Below, in pieces: positions 1-9,705 of a DNA stretch of 64,000 bases (its first letter is position 1; the number at the start of each line of letters is the position of its first letter). The DNA is from Haliaeetus albicilla. Its lineage: Eukaryota > Chordata > Aves > Accipitriformes > Accipitridae. A model generated the notes under the pieces. That model was not told the DNA's origin and did no database searches. It saw only the letters and a list, made by a program, of their open reading frames with translations. Position numbers and translations under genes: made by a program. The stretch covers positions 26,279,011 to 26,343,010 of the forward strand of contig NC_091490.1 of NCBI RefSeq assembly GCF_947461875.1. Direction: 5' to 3'.

Positions 1-417
1 TGTGAATATGGAGCCCCTACTTCTTTTCCTTAATAGGATCATATTATAGTTTATTATAGATTGAAATAATAAATTATTACAGTCTTTTTTTTTTATTATC
101 TTTCAGGCCCATTGATCTGGGGCTCTTTGTTTCCCAGATGGAGAAACTATAAGGAAGTTTCTAAGTATCTATTAAAGATAGAATAGTTTTTTAACTCACG
201 GAATGTTTGCATCTCGTTTGGTTGCATGATTTTAATGTACTCACCTGCATTCAGTCCTTGTAGTAGACAATCAAAATATATCATCTGTGTTTAAATTGAT
301 TTTAAATTATCTTTGCTATTATGTAGGTGTTACAGTGGAACTTAGTGAGCTCCAAGGTGCTAAGTGTATTAAGTTCCATGTTTTAAATATGCATCATCTT
401 TCTTTTAATGTTTCAAG
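1..417 (+). other. Intron of SLC25A24 (3' end)
   Basis: AT-rich intronic sequence ending in the acceptor before 418. There is a T-rich run near 87-96. I see no exon, RNA gene or recognisable transposon. Confidence 0.85.
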
Positions 418-505
418 GAAAAATTGAAGCATCAGAGGTTGTCCAGTCCCTCAAGATACTGGGTATAAGCATTTCAGAAAAACAGGCAGAAAAGATCCTG
501 CAAAG
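418..505 (+). CDS. SLC25A24: SLC25A24 coding exon: end of EF-hand 3 and following helix
   Basis: The exon follows a pyrimidine-rich acceptor ending in CAG-like 'caag' and ends at a GT donor after 'caaag'. It starts with the last two bases of a split glycine codon and reads KIEASEVVQSLKILG, then ISISEKQAEKILQ. In the family this is the C-terminal half of the third EF-hand loop (Gly-Lys-Ile-Glu-Ala-Ser-Glu, with the bidentate Glu at loop position 12) plus its exiting helix and the entering helix of EF-hand 4. It ends in phase 2: 'AG' joins the 'T' of the next exon to give Ser. The exon is too short to be found as a stand-alone open frame and was recognised by similarity to the known protein. 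Confidence 0.94.
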
Positions 506-1015
506 GTCAGGAATAATTATTATTGCTTAAAGTATTTTAAGCTTCTTTGTATTGTTAGTTATTATATTTTTATAATTCAGAGAACAGGATAAATGGGGTT
601 ATAACTTTGAAAGGTGTTGGTACCTTCAGTGGTGCCTTTATAAGAATTCTCACATATTTCATCTGTTCTCGGGTGATTGTAAGTCTGGTCACTATCTGAG
701 GATCTGGTTCTGGGAGGAGAATGTTACCTCATTTCCCTGTGAATGTTGTTGATAGAATGAAGCGTTATATTCTGTTTTTAAATGGAATATGCCAGATGCA
801 CTTGGATAAGAAAAGCATAGTATTGAAAGGCCATGGCAGACTCAGCCTTGAAGTCTCCGTATGGAATCTCCAGTCATTTGTCGCTGATATGATGGCCAAT
901 ATTAAAAAAAAGCCAAAACAAAACAAAAAACACAACCAAAAAAAAGCAACAAAACAGAACAAAAACCCATCCCTGCTATTATTTCCTTATATAGTTTTGT
1001 TCAATTTCTTTTTAG
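506..1015 (+). other. Intron of SLC25A24
   Basis: A short intron between the two EF-hand exons. Its only notable content is an A-rich stretch at about 902-966. A small open frame starting at 721 runs into the next exon but in a different frame, so it is not coding. Confidence 0.9.
902..966. repeat. A-rich low-complexity tract
   Basis: An imperfect A-rich tract interrupted mainly by single C or G bases (caaaa-type units). It lies within an intron and may be the decayed tail of a retroposon inserted on the + strand, but no body is recognisable upstream. Confidence 0.6.
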
Positions 1016-1127
1016 TATTGATGCTGATGGGACAATGACAGTAGACTGGAATGAGTGGAGAGACCATTTTATGTTTAACCCAGCTACAGACATTGAGGAA
1101 ATAATTCGATATTGGAAACATTCCACT
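1016..1127 (+). CDS. SLC25A24: SLC25A24 coding exon: EF-hand 4 and amphipathic linker
   Basis: The acceptor is 'tttttag' and the donor 'act|gtaagt'. The exon encodes the fourth EF-hand with loop D-A-D-G-T-M-T-V-D-W-N-E: acidic residues at positions 1, 3, 9 and 12, with Met replacing the usual Gly at position 6. It continues through WRDHFMFNPATDIEEIIRYW into the amphipathic helix before the carrier domain. In SCaMC carriers this N-terminal module faces the intermembrane space and switches the carrier on when calcium binds. The exon is 112 nt (1 + 37 codons) and ends in phase 0 after KHST. Confidence 0.96.
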
Positions 1128-3770
1128 GTAAGTTCAACTTTTCTTTTAACTTAGTGCAGCTCTTAAGTTCATCTCTGCTGGGTTAATTTGCAGTATTGAG
1201 TATAACAGCTTGACAGTTGTTATATTTCAGGCGTACCTGTATTTCAAATAGTTTGGTTTTCCTTTTCACTTCATGCTGACCCATTTATAAGCAGGACAGT
1301 GTCGTGTGAGTTTCTTCTAAGCAAAGAACTTCATCTAAACTTTGCCAATAATTATCAGTAATTTTTAGGAAGGCATCCTTTTTTTCCTTTGGAGATATTC
1401 CACAGAAAGATAATAACCACAATATTATATATTTTTCTTTTTGCATTACGGTGCATTCTTATGTTCAGTGCTTTTGATGTGTTGAAACAAATTATAGAAG
1501 CATTTTAACTGTTATGTTGAAATTAGTTCAGTATTTGCATTTATATAGTAACAATCATGATCATAAAATCACTGGTGTCATTAGTGATGATTTTCTGTGC
1601 ACATGTTCTCACACTCTTTTGTGCTATAGAATTTAATTTAAGCATGACAATATACAGCAATAGGCTATCCACTGTGCAGATAAATTTTTTTAAGTTACTA
1701 TTGAATGGAGCTCTTACCACCTCAGTGGCTGACTTTTAAGAACAAATAATAAGGTAAGTAAACCAATGGTAATCCTGCTTACTGAATATCCTTTCTGTAG
1801 ATTATTGGAGTAATCCATAAAGTTAGGTAAAGACAGATTTCTTTGAATATAGTGAGACCGTCTATATCGTCAGGGATTAGTCAGCATTTCCGTAATAAAA
1901 AACAGTTTGAGATCTGAAAGCTTTGAGTGTTTCACATTGTACAAGCTCAATTCAGAAATGCTTGCCAAAAGTGAGTTAGCTCCCTGTTTGCTGAAGGAAA
2001 CTCTTGAAGCACTGCTATGAGATCAAATAGTCCTGCTCCCAGCTTACTTAGTGGAAAAAACCCCTTTGCTTTAATAAAATGCGTTGTATTACTATTACTA
2101 AACATAAGATTATTTTTTTTTTAATTATGGAACGTCATTAGTTATCCCCAAGAAACAATTTTAGAAGTCTCTTGTGATCTTCCAGTGTTGCAGTCAGCTG
2201 ATGACCCACTTATCACAGCAAGCAAAATCCAGCTATATGGCAACACAGCTGGTGTTTCAGATAAGAGCAGATGTGAGAACTCACATGTCTGGCTGGCATT
2301 GACAGCTCTTCCAATTCTGTTTTTATTATAAAATTTTAATTGCTGTCAGACTTTTCCAAGCAGATAGCTGCATTGGCATAGAACTATTATGAATTGGTAG
2401 CTGTTATATTATGTTATATTCTGTTATAAACACCCTCAAATTTAGCTTTTTTTCTTAGTTGTGTTTAGGGCTTGGTAGACACAATGTTTAAACCCTGGTA
2501 GATATGCATAATATCTCTAAGAACATTGAGTTTATATTTTGAGAGTTTTGATTGATCTTTTGATGATTCCATGTAGTTGAGCAACTGATGACACCTTACT
2601 TGGAAACCATGAATGTCAGAAGGGTGAAAGGATTTTCCAGTTAATCTGTTCTGTGTTCAATATCCAGAACAGTTGGTGTTTACCCTGTTTGTCCAGTGGC
2701 TATATCTGTAATTTCTATCCTGCAATTCTTGTGTTCCAAATGACCAAGACAGTATTCTGTCTACTTAACAGACAGGGAATGCAGCATAAATTAGGGATGT
2801 AGTGTCTACACTCAGCAGTTAAAAAAAGTCTGTTGGTTAACATGCTTTCTGGTCAGCACTTACCAGTTATTAAAAACATTCTTGCTTCTTTATAGGTTTA
2901 ATTTATGCATAATATTGGCTTTGCATTATCTACAGCATATTTTTTCTCATATATCATGGTTTATAAATTACATGAAGAGCAGAGACTATGTTTAAGTGAT
3001 ATGTGAGATTCCATAGTCTCGGACAGCTTTATCACTAAAGCCTATAGTAATGTTCTTTGATCAAATTGAATGGTAATACAAACATGCACCTCTTAATGAA
3101 ATTTCAAACTTTTATAGCTGAAAAAAGTCATTAATATGTCTTTCAGTGTAACTGATGATAAGAAAATGTATAAAGCATTAGTCAAACTTGTCATTTTGTA
3201 AGATAATACACAGCAGTTACCAGAAATAGAATATTCTGATATATCAGCTATAAAAATGCTACTTTTAAGGGGGGGGGGGGGGGGGGGGAGGAAGGGGGAG
3301 GAAATCGCACATATGTGTGAATAAATTACCATGAGAGAGAAATCTCTTGTTAGCATCCTTAGGAGATTACCAAACTAATCCCAGACGGTTGTCCGGTGAA
3401 AGGTTAGCTGCAACATATAAGCATTTGAGCTTTAGTGCTGACTGTAAAGGTCTACTGATCGTGACAGAATGTCTTTGTTTGGGCCATGCTCAAGGCAGAA
3501 ATTTGTCATAATTTTTAATGATGATGGTGCAGTCTTTGAAATGGTAGGTCTGTGGTATTAATGCTCAAAAAGTAGCTATTCATTGAATAGCAATAGCAAT
3601 CCATAGCAAGTTAATTATAGAATGTAATTTAGAGATTTTTTTTTATTTTTAACTAGCATTTTGTTTATGTGTTCTCAGGTGGTAGGTTAATTTGGAATTA
3701 GAACTGTTGATAAAATTCAGATGATGGAATGAGATAGTTATTGGCACATCTTTGCTTTTGATTCTAATAG
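1128..3770 (+). other. Intron of SLC25A24 (largest in window)
   Basis: A 2.6-kb AT-rich intron separating the calcium-sensor exons from the carrier-domain exons. Apart from a 20-base G run at 3269-3288 I see no recognisable repeat, RNA or exon. Confidence 0.9.
3269..3300. repeat. Poly-G run (20 G) with purine tail
   Basis: Twenty consecutive G residues are followed by a GA-rich extension. It lies in an intron on the transcribed strand. The run is probably length-polymorphic and may be miscounted by sequencing. Confidence 0.9.
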
Positions 3771-3929
3771 GTGTTGGATATAGGAGATAGTTTGACTGTT
3801 CCAGATGAGTTCACGGAGGAAGAGAAAAAGACTGGACAGTGGTGGAAACAGCTGTTGGCAGGAGGAGTGGCTGGTGCTGTCTCTCGAACGGGTACAGCGC
3901 CGTTAGATCGCCTTAAAGTGATGATGCAG
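3771..3929 (+). CDS. SLC25A24: SLC25A24 coding exon: carrier repeat 1, helix 1
   Basis: Fifty-three codons between acceptor 'taatag' and donor 'cag|gtgggt'. After the linker (LDIGDSLTVPDEFTEEEKK) come GQWWKQLLAGGVAGAVSRT and the first mitochondrial-carrier signature P-L-D-R-L-K, which fits the PX[DE]XX[KR] consensus and closes the matrix gate of this carrier family. This is transmembrane helix 1. Read without splicing, the frame runs on to a stop near 4025, so the exon ends at the donor and not at the open-frame end. The first two residues (Val-Leu) differ from human Gly-Ile, as expected at an exon edge in a variable linker. Confidence 0.97.
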
Positions 3930-4271
3930 GTGGGTGCAATGTTTAAGAACTTTTTAGTTTCCAGTGTATCACTTCAGTTTTTAGAGAGCTGTTATGGAAA
4001 ACTGATGGCCAAATACAATATCTGAATTCTGGAGGTCTAGTTATGTTTTGACAATTTCCATATTTTGTGTTCATAAAAATTGTCTTTTCCATAGTCATAT
4101 TGGCAAAAATGTAGACAAAATATTATAGTACCTGTGCCACTAAAATAAGATTTTTTTCAATAGTGGATGTGGTTTTGCTAGTTGATACATTTAAGCAATT
4201 TAATAGTTAGGTGATGAGTTTTACAATCTAATCAGAGCAGTGTTCTTTACTGTGACTTTGGTTTTTTTTAG

Positions 4272-4424
4272 GTTCATGGTTCAAAATCAAACAAAATGAA
4301 TATAGCCAGTGGTTTTAAGCAAATGTTGAAAGAAGGTGGCGTCCGATCCCTCTGGAGGGGAAATGGTGTAAATGTTGTGAAAATAGCTCCCGAAACAGCT
4401 ATTAAATTCTGGGCTTATGAACAG
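4272..4424 (+). CDS. SLC25A24: SLC25A24 coding exon: carrier repeat 1, matrix helix and helix 2
   Basis: Fifty-one codons between acceptor 'ttttttag' and donor 'cag|gtagga'. It reads VHGSKSNKMNIASGFKQMLK, then the carrier signature EGGVRSLWRGNGVNVVKIAP and ETAIKFWAYEQ. This is the short matrix helix followed by transmembrane helix 2. The terminal Y-E-Q, continued by Y-K-K in the next exon, forms the cytosolic-gate motif [FY][DE]XX[RK]. The exon has no start codon in frame near its acceptor and was found by joining it to the preceding exon and by family similarity. Confidence 0.97.
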
Positions 4425-5593
4425 GTAGGATGATAAATCAGGAATTAAACTTATGGTAGATAGAATATTATATCACTTTCACTGTTTATTATTTGCACTG
4501 TTGTATTACATAGGGGTTCTTACTGTGGTTGGGGATTTTGTCACAGTAATTTAGAGTCACTTTCAGATTTAAAATAGTCTATTTATTCTGTTAATAGAAT
4601 ACTTGGTATTAGGCAGATTTTGCTATTGTATTATAAGCAATGTAAATAAACTAAATCTGTCATACATTTTAAACTGTCCTCCAGTCTGCATAGCTTTATA
4701 TGGAGCACTGCATTAATATCTAGTTTGTTGCTTTGAAGTGACAACAACCAAAAACTTAGCACATTATGCTAGCTGAACTTACACAGGATTCTTTTTAAGT
4801 CAAATATCATGATGCTATGTAAGATGCCCTCAACCTGGATTTCAGAGTTATATTTACCTCTGAATCAGCTTTAAGCATCATGTTAAGGCCTAATCCTCCT
4901 TTAGAAAATGAACTCCTGTTCTGGTGTAGTTAAACAATCTTTATTTTTCCTCTGTGGGGCTTGCTGGTGCCTCAAGTAAGACTAAATGAACATACTGCAC
5001 ATCTCTCTACAACTATGAAATAAAAGCAACAAAAAGTCAAGTAAACTTTGGGATATTGCAAGACTGAACAGCAGATTTTGATGCCATAGAGTAACCTTGA
5101 GCACATAATTCCTTACTCTTGCTCTGCCTTTTGGGAGCCGGTGGCGTGTTCTTGCATGATGGTGTCTGTCTTGAGTGAAACAGTATGTACAGCTCTCTAA
5201 GTGTCTCTGTGAACATGCTAGTCAGTCTTTCATTCTTTGATTGGAGAACTGGATCTGCAAGGGGGTCGGGTTCCTCTTTGTTATCTGAGGTCCATAGTGT
5301 GGGTACCCTTGTTGGCTGTTTGTAGAACACCTGACAGTACTGTGGGTGGCTGAGGTGTTTAATGTAAAGGATTCTTGCAGGCTGGAATATTCATTGTATT
5401 CTTGAGAATCTTTGTCCACAGAGTTGCAGTGAGTATAGTGCAAAATTGGTTGGGTTAGTAAATGTAACTGTAAATACATAAAAAGTATGTACAGCTTGAC
5501 AAGACATTTTGTGCTGTACTCTTGTCTCTTGTAATAACTCTTGCTTTTCCTAAAAAGCACGTGATGTTTATTTTACGTGTTTTAACTATACAG
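4425..5593 (+). other. Intron of SLC25A24
   Basis: AT-rich intron. Two overlapping minus-strand open frames (5037-5330 and 5222-5560) have no family resemblance and are chance. No repeat recognised. Confidence 0.88.
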
Positions 5594-5701
5594 TATAAGA
5601 AGATACTCACTAAGGATGATGGGAAGTTAGGCACCGTTGAAAGATTTGTATCTGGTTCTTTGGCTGGAGCAACAGCACAAACTTCTATTTATCCCATGGA
5701 G
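5594..5701 (+). CDS. SLC25A24: SLC25A24 coding exon: carrier repeat 2, helix 3
   Basis: Thirty-six codons between acceptor 'tatacag' and donor 'gag|gtaagt'. It reads YKKILTKDDGKLGTVERFVS, then GSLAGATAQTSIYPME. This contains transmembrane helix 3 and the first half of the second PX[DE]XX[KR] motif (P-M-E), which is completed as V-L-K by the next exon. A signature split by an intron is strong support for the junction. The open frame continues past the donor to about 5764, but those residues have no family similarity. Confidence 0.96.
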
Positions 5702-7384
5702 GTAAGTAACAGAGGATCTGCTTCTATTAGAGTCTGCCAAACGTCTGGTTCATTTCCAAAGTAAAACTCTTTTTGCTCTAGAAAGTATTGTAGGAATTCC
5801 TCTATATTCTTATATTCTAATTTATTTTTACTTTGGACTTCCTTTCAGAATTTCAGTACTAGGCACTTTAGAATATACTATGTCTAATTGATACTTGTTA
5901 TTTTTCTATATATTTGGCTGTATAATATTGTCTACAGCAATGTTTAAATAAAACCTAGTTCAGGGAAAAAATCCAAGAACGCATTTAAAATTAATTACAT
6001 ATTCAAGTATTTTCTAAATTGGGCATAAATCTTTTTCCCACTGTATATAAGCAAGGGAAGGTCTTGTGTGTAGCAGAACTGATGAAGTTCTCTTACATTA
6101 TGATGTGGAGCTGGGTCCAATTAGGAAATCAGTGTGGAGGGAGAATATAACAGCTACAGTTGGGGCTGGGTGGATTAACTGCCCTTTCCTCTGTAGGACA
6201 TATTTTGTATGTGGTACTACACATGTTGCAATTTGACTAGCATTAATATACTAACAGCTCTAGGGTAGCTATTTCACATCCTGCTTTTTTTAAATGGAAG
6301 TAGGATGTACTTGCTCTATTGCTGGTTCCCCAGAAAGTTTATCTTGTTGTGCAAATAACTGGAATATATCTGGGGTCTGGGATTAAACCAATACCAACAT
6401 GAAGATTTGGAAGTAATGGAAAATGTAACCTAAATACCTTTTTCATAGGGAGGGGTGTCAGTAGGAATAGAACTTAGCTGTTTTCATTGCTGACAGTGGT
6501 AATGATCTCTTTTTAAATAGCATCCCTGCTGTTAGAGCTGCTGAATCACAGCTAGCCTCAGTACAGAGATGGGTTAAGTTATAGAATAACTGAAATGTTA
6601 TGTACATCATCTGGATTACACTGATCAATGGAGACAGGTGAACTATTCTACAATAAGATGCTCTGATCTTCCTAACAAATATATAATACTGTCCTAGAAG
6701 TGTTTTTTAGGGTGTTTCAAAGTAAGAGAAAAGCAAAGTGCCAGGAAACTCCTGAGGAAGCTGCAGTCTTATGAGGCTTTGAAGTAGGTCAAATTCTTGC
6801 TCAGGAAATTCCCTGTGTGGTTTCTTTTGGATACTGCTAGTAATTTCTTTGTCCTAAGATTCTGTATAGACTTATTTGCATTATTAATCAGATGCTGGGT
6901 TTCAGTAGAGATGTAATCTTTATTTCCCTTAACTACCTCTCAGTGTCGTGCTTTTTGAAAGACTGTTTTCTTAATATGCTTTGCTGTTCCCAGATGAGAA
7001 GTGTGATCTTCTAGTATGTCAATGTTCTCACTTGTTCTTTAGCTAATCCTTCTATTAAATATTGCCCACACTGTTGCCTTCAAGTTGATAAAAAATCTGC
7101 CTGTTTTAATCAAGAAAAGAAAGGTAAAATGCAATTTAAAAAGGCTAATAAATTGTAAGCTAGTGTATAGTAGTATGCATACTGCCCTGCACTAATGATA
7201 AAACCTGAGGAAGCCTACTGCTGACAAAGCCTTAACAGTAGTCATCACAAAGGAATTTTGAAGTACCAAAATGCAAAGCAGTTCCAGACAATTGAATAAG
7301 CAGAGAGATACTGTGTTTTCCTGTGTTTGTAACATACATTAATAAGTAGGTATGTAATTACAGCTACTATTTTTTCCCCTTTAG
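5702..7384 (+). other. Intron of SLC25A24
   Basis: A 1.7-kb AT-rich intron that splits the second carrier signature. I see nothing else in it. Confidence 0.88.
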
Positions 7385-7552
7385 GTTTTAAAGACCAGAT
7401 TGGCTGTGGGTAAAACAGGGCAATATTCTGGGATGTTTGACTGTGCTAAGAAGATCTTAAAAAGAGAAGGTGTAAAGGCCTTCTACAAAGGCTATATTCC
7501 TAATATTCTGGGTATAATTCCTTATGCTGGCATTGACCTTGCTGTTTATGAG
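7385..7552 (+). CDS. SLC25A24: SLC25A24 coding exon: carrier repeat 2, matrix helix and helix 4
   Basis: Fifty-six codons between acceptor 'cccctttag' and donor 'gag|gtgagt'. It completes the second signature (V-L-K-T-R) and reads on through AVGKTGQYSGMFDCAKKILK, then the second EG...FYKGY signature and PNILGIIPYAGIDLAVYE, which is transmembrane helix 4. The terminal Y-E plus L-L-K of the next exon gives the cytosolic gate motif of repeat 2. The sequence is close to the human one throughout, with conservative changes only as far as I can recall it. Confidence 0.97.
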
Positions 7553-8702
7553 GTGAGTTTAGGTTACTGAATGCATGTAGCTTTCATTAGTTAATTTATG
7601 AAAAGGGTAAATATTCTTTAGAAGACCTGTATCATTAGTTAGATTTGTAACACGCTTGTAGAATTACAGGTGCCTTCAGTTTAAAATAGACAAATGAGAA
7701 TTTCCACTAATCTTACTGGACTTTCATGTTTTTGTTTGTTTGCTCCTCATGGAGGAGTGCCTGTGCCGTTGGGCCCTTACATGCAACGGTACCAAACAAG
7801 AAATCTACTTGTAAGGCAGGATCCTATAGACCTTGGCAATACAACATGCTTGCATACCTAACTAACCCTGTCAGACTGGAACATACCCGTTCTATAGCAA
7901 ATATGGGCCTTAAAAACCTGATATGATATTCATACTATATCACCTATCCTGCATTTATGATACTTAATACATTTTTTTTGCCATTTTCTGTGATTTATAA
8001 TGGGATTATAGTAACCTGAATTCCTCATGTGTTTGTGCACATCACCAGAATTCTTTGTGGCTGATGTATAGTTGTTGTGAGAAGGTCTGAAACACCACTC
8101 TCTTTTCTTTCAAGAGGAACCAGCACCTCTTACACCCATCAGGAACAATTAAAACGTTTTATCTACTTCAGATGCTAGGTGTTGCTTTGAAGTGTGTTAA
8201 GTAACTCAGATGCACAGACTAATTTTTTTTCTAGTCTAGACAAATTTTTTTGTGTCACTGCAATAGCAATCGGCAGAATTGCTTGAGCAAACCTTTTCAA
8301 AGCAGTATGGAAGTTCTTTTCTACAGTTTGCATCCTTGCTTCTACATGAGGTGATGTGCACAGCTGTGTGAGCTTTTGTTGCACACTCTGGGGTGCTGAG
8401 TTGTGTTTCACCCCTTTCTTCCCCCAAAGTATTAACAGGTCTAGAACATGGGCACTGTTCCTGCTGCTGGATCTTTTAAGGATTTCTCTTCTAGGCACTT
8501 ACTATTGTAGTCTGGTTAAAGTCCTTACCCATGTGCTAAAGTGTTTACCTGTGCACTTTAAAAGTGAGCATGTAGGACTGGTGTAGTGAGATTGGTGCTT
8601 TTCAGGATTGAGCCCATAAGATTTGTTATGAATGAAGATGTATTTGTTTACTTTCTTGAATGCAGGTCTCTTGTCTTATTATTTAATTTTATATCTTGGC
8701 AG
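7553..8702 (+). other. Intron of SLC25A24
   Basis: A 1.15-kb intron. The open frames at 7726-7926 and on both strands at 8175-8586 have no recognisable similarity. No repeat recognised. Confidence 0.88.
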
Positions 8703-8853
8703 CTCTTAAAGAGTACATGGCTAGAACACTATGCATCAAGCTCCGCTAACCCAGGTGTTTTTGTATTGTTGGGGTGTGGTACTGTTTCCAGCACATGTGG
8801 GCAGTTAGCCAGTTACCCTCTTGCTCTTATCAGAACACGCATGCAGGCTCAAG
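8703..8853 (+). CDS. SLC25A24: SLC25A24 coding exon: carrier repeat 3, helix 5
   Basis: The exon runs from acceptor 'cttggcag' to donor 'caag|gtgagt'. It encodes LLKSTWLEHYASSSANPGVF, then VLLGCGTVSSTCGQLASYPL and ALIRTRMQAQ, with one base left over for the next codon (phase 1). The third carrier motif is P-L-A-L-I-R, with Ala at the usually acidic position. The human protein has the same substitution, so this is a family trait and not damage. The adjacent upstream open frame is intronic. Confidence 0.97.
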
Positions 8854-9526
8854 GTGAGTCCTGTTGTACTGAAAACATTTCTGTGTGGTCACATCAAAAT
8901 TGTATCATTTGGGATAGCTGTAGCAGAGATATGGGAATAAAAAAGCCCAACTTGGAAAACCAAGGACTTACCTGGAAAATCCTTCTTAACATTAGTCTCT
9001 TCTCCCTGTTACCCCCAACAGTGTTCTTCATCATACTCGATTGAAATGTAACATTTCAGACACTAGTGCTCCGAGAGCCACATTCCATAAAGACTACCAG
9101 GCATAGAGCTCCTATCATAGCCTGGGAGCACATTTCTAAAATTTAGAATGTTTCCTAAATTTTGGAGGTAAAATGAAAAGGTCTTGCATTATCCTTTGAA
9201 CATAGACAACAATGTTTGCTCTGGAGGACATTTCATAAAGACAGTTTCATATCTGAGATTTTTCCTTGATAGGTTTGTGCACAGACTTAAGGATAGGAGT
9301 CTAGATTTCCAAAGGAATGTAGGTGGATAATGCTTTTCAGTGGGGTTTAGACACATGGATATTCCTCACATATCTGGGATTAAAGAGATCTCCTCTCTGT
9401 GAGGGCTCAAGTTTTAATCAGTGGCCCTAGAGGTGCTAGTAGGCTCACCACCCAAGGGTTTAATAATTGCTTAAGGATTTTAAAATTACTAGAACTGTTG
9501 TATAACACATTATTTTTTTGTTCTAG
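8854..9526 (+). other. Last intron of SLC25A24
   Basis: The intron begins with the donor gtgagt and ends with a T-rich tract and 'ctag'. No other element recognised. Confidence 0.9.
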
Positions 9527-9705
9527 CCTCAGTGGAAGGAGCTCCACAGCTAAACATGGTCGGTCTCTTTCAAAGAATTGTTGCTACGGAGGGAATCCGA
9601 GGACTTTATAGGGGCATAGCCCCTAATTTTATGAAGGTGCTTCCAGCTGTCAGCATCAGCTATGTTGTATATGAAAAAATGAAGCAGAATTTGGGAATAG
9701 CATGA
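9527..9705 (+). CDS. SLC25A24: SLC25A24 last coding exon: matrix helix 3, helix 6, stop
   Basis: The acceptor is 'tgttctag'. The exon encodes (A)SVEGAPQLNMVGLFQRIVA, then TEGIRGLYRGIAPNFMKVLP and AVSISYVVYEKMKQNLGIA, and stops at TGA 9703-9705. It holds the third EG...YRG signature and transmembrane helix 6, with the gate motif Y-E-K-M-K. The C-terminus is a few residues shorter than human. The + strand frame starting at 9399 that overlaps this exon is a different frame and not coding. Confidence 0.97.

Noticed and set aside
8586..9044. A 152-codon + strand frame treated as one protein
   Set aside because: Only 8703-8853 is exonic. The residues before and after are intron read-through and lack carrier similarity.
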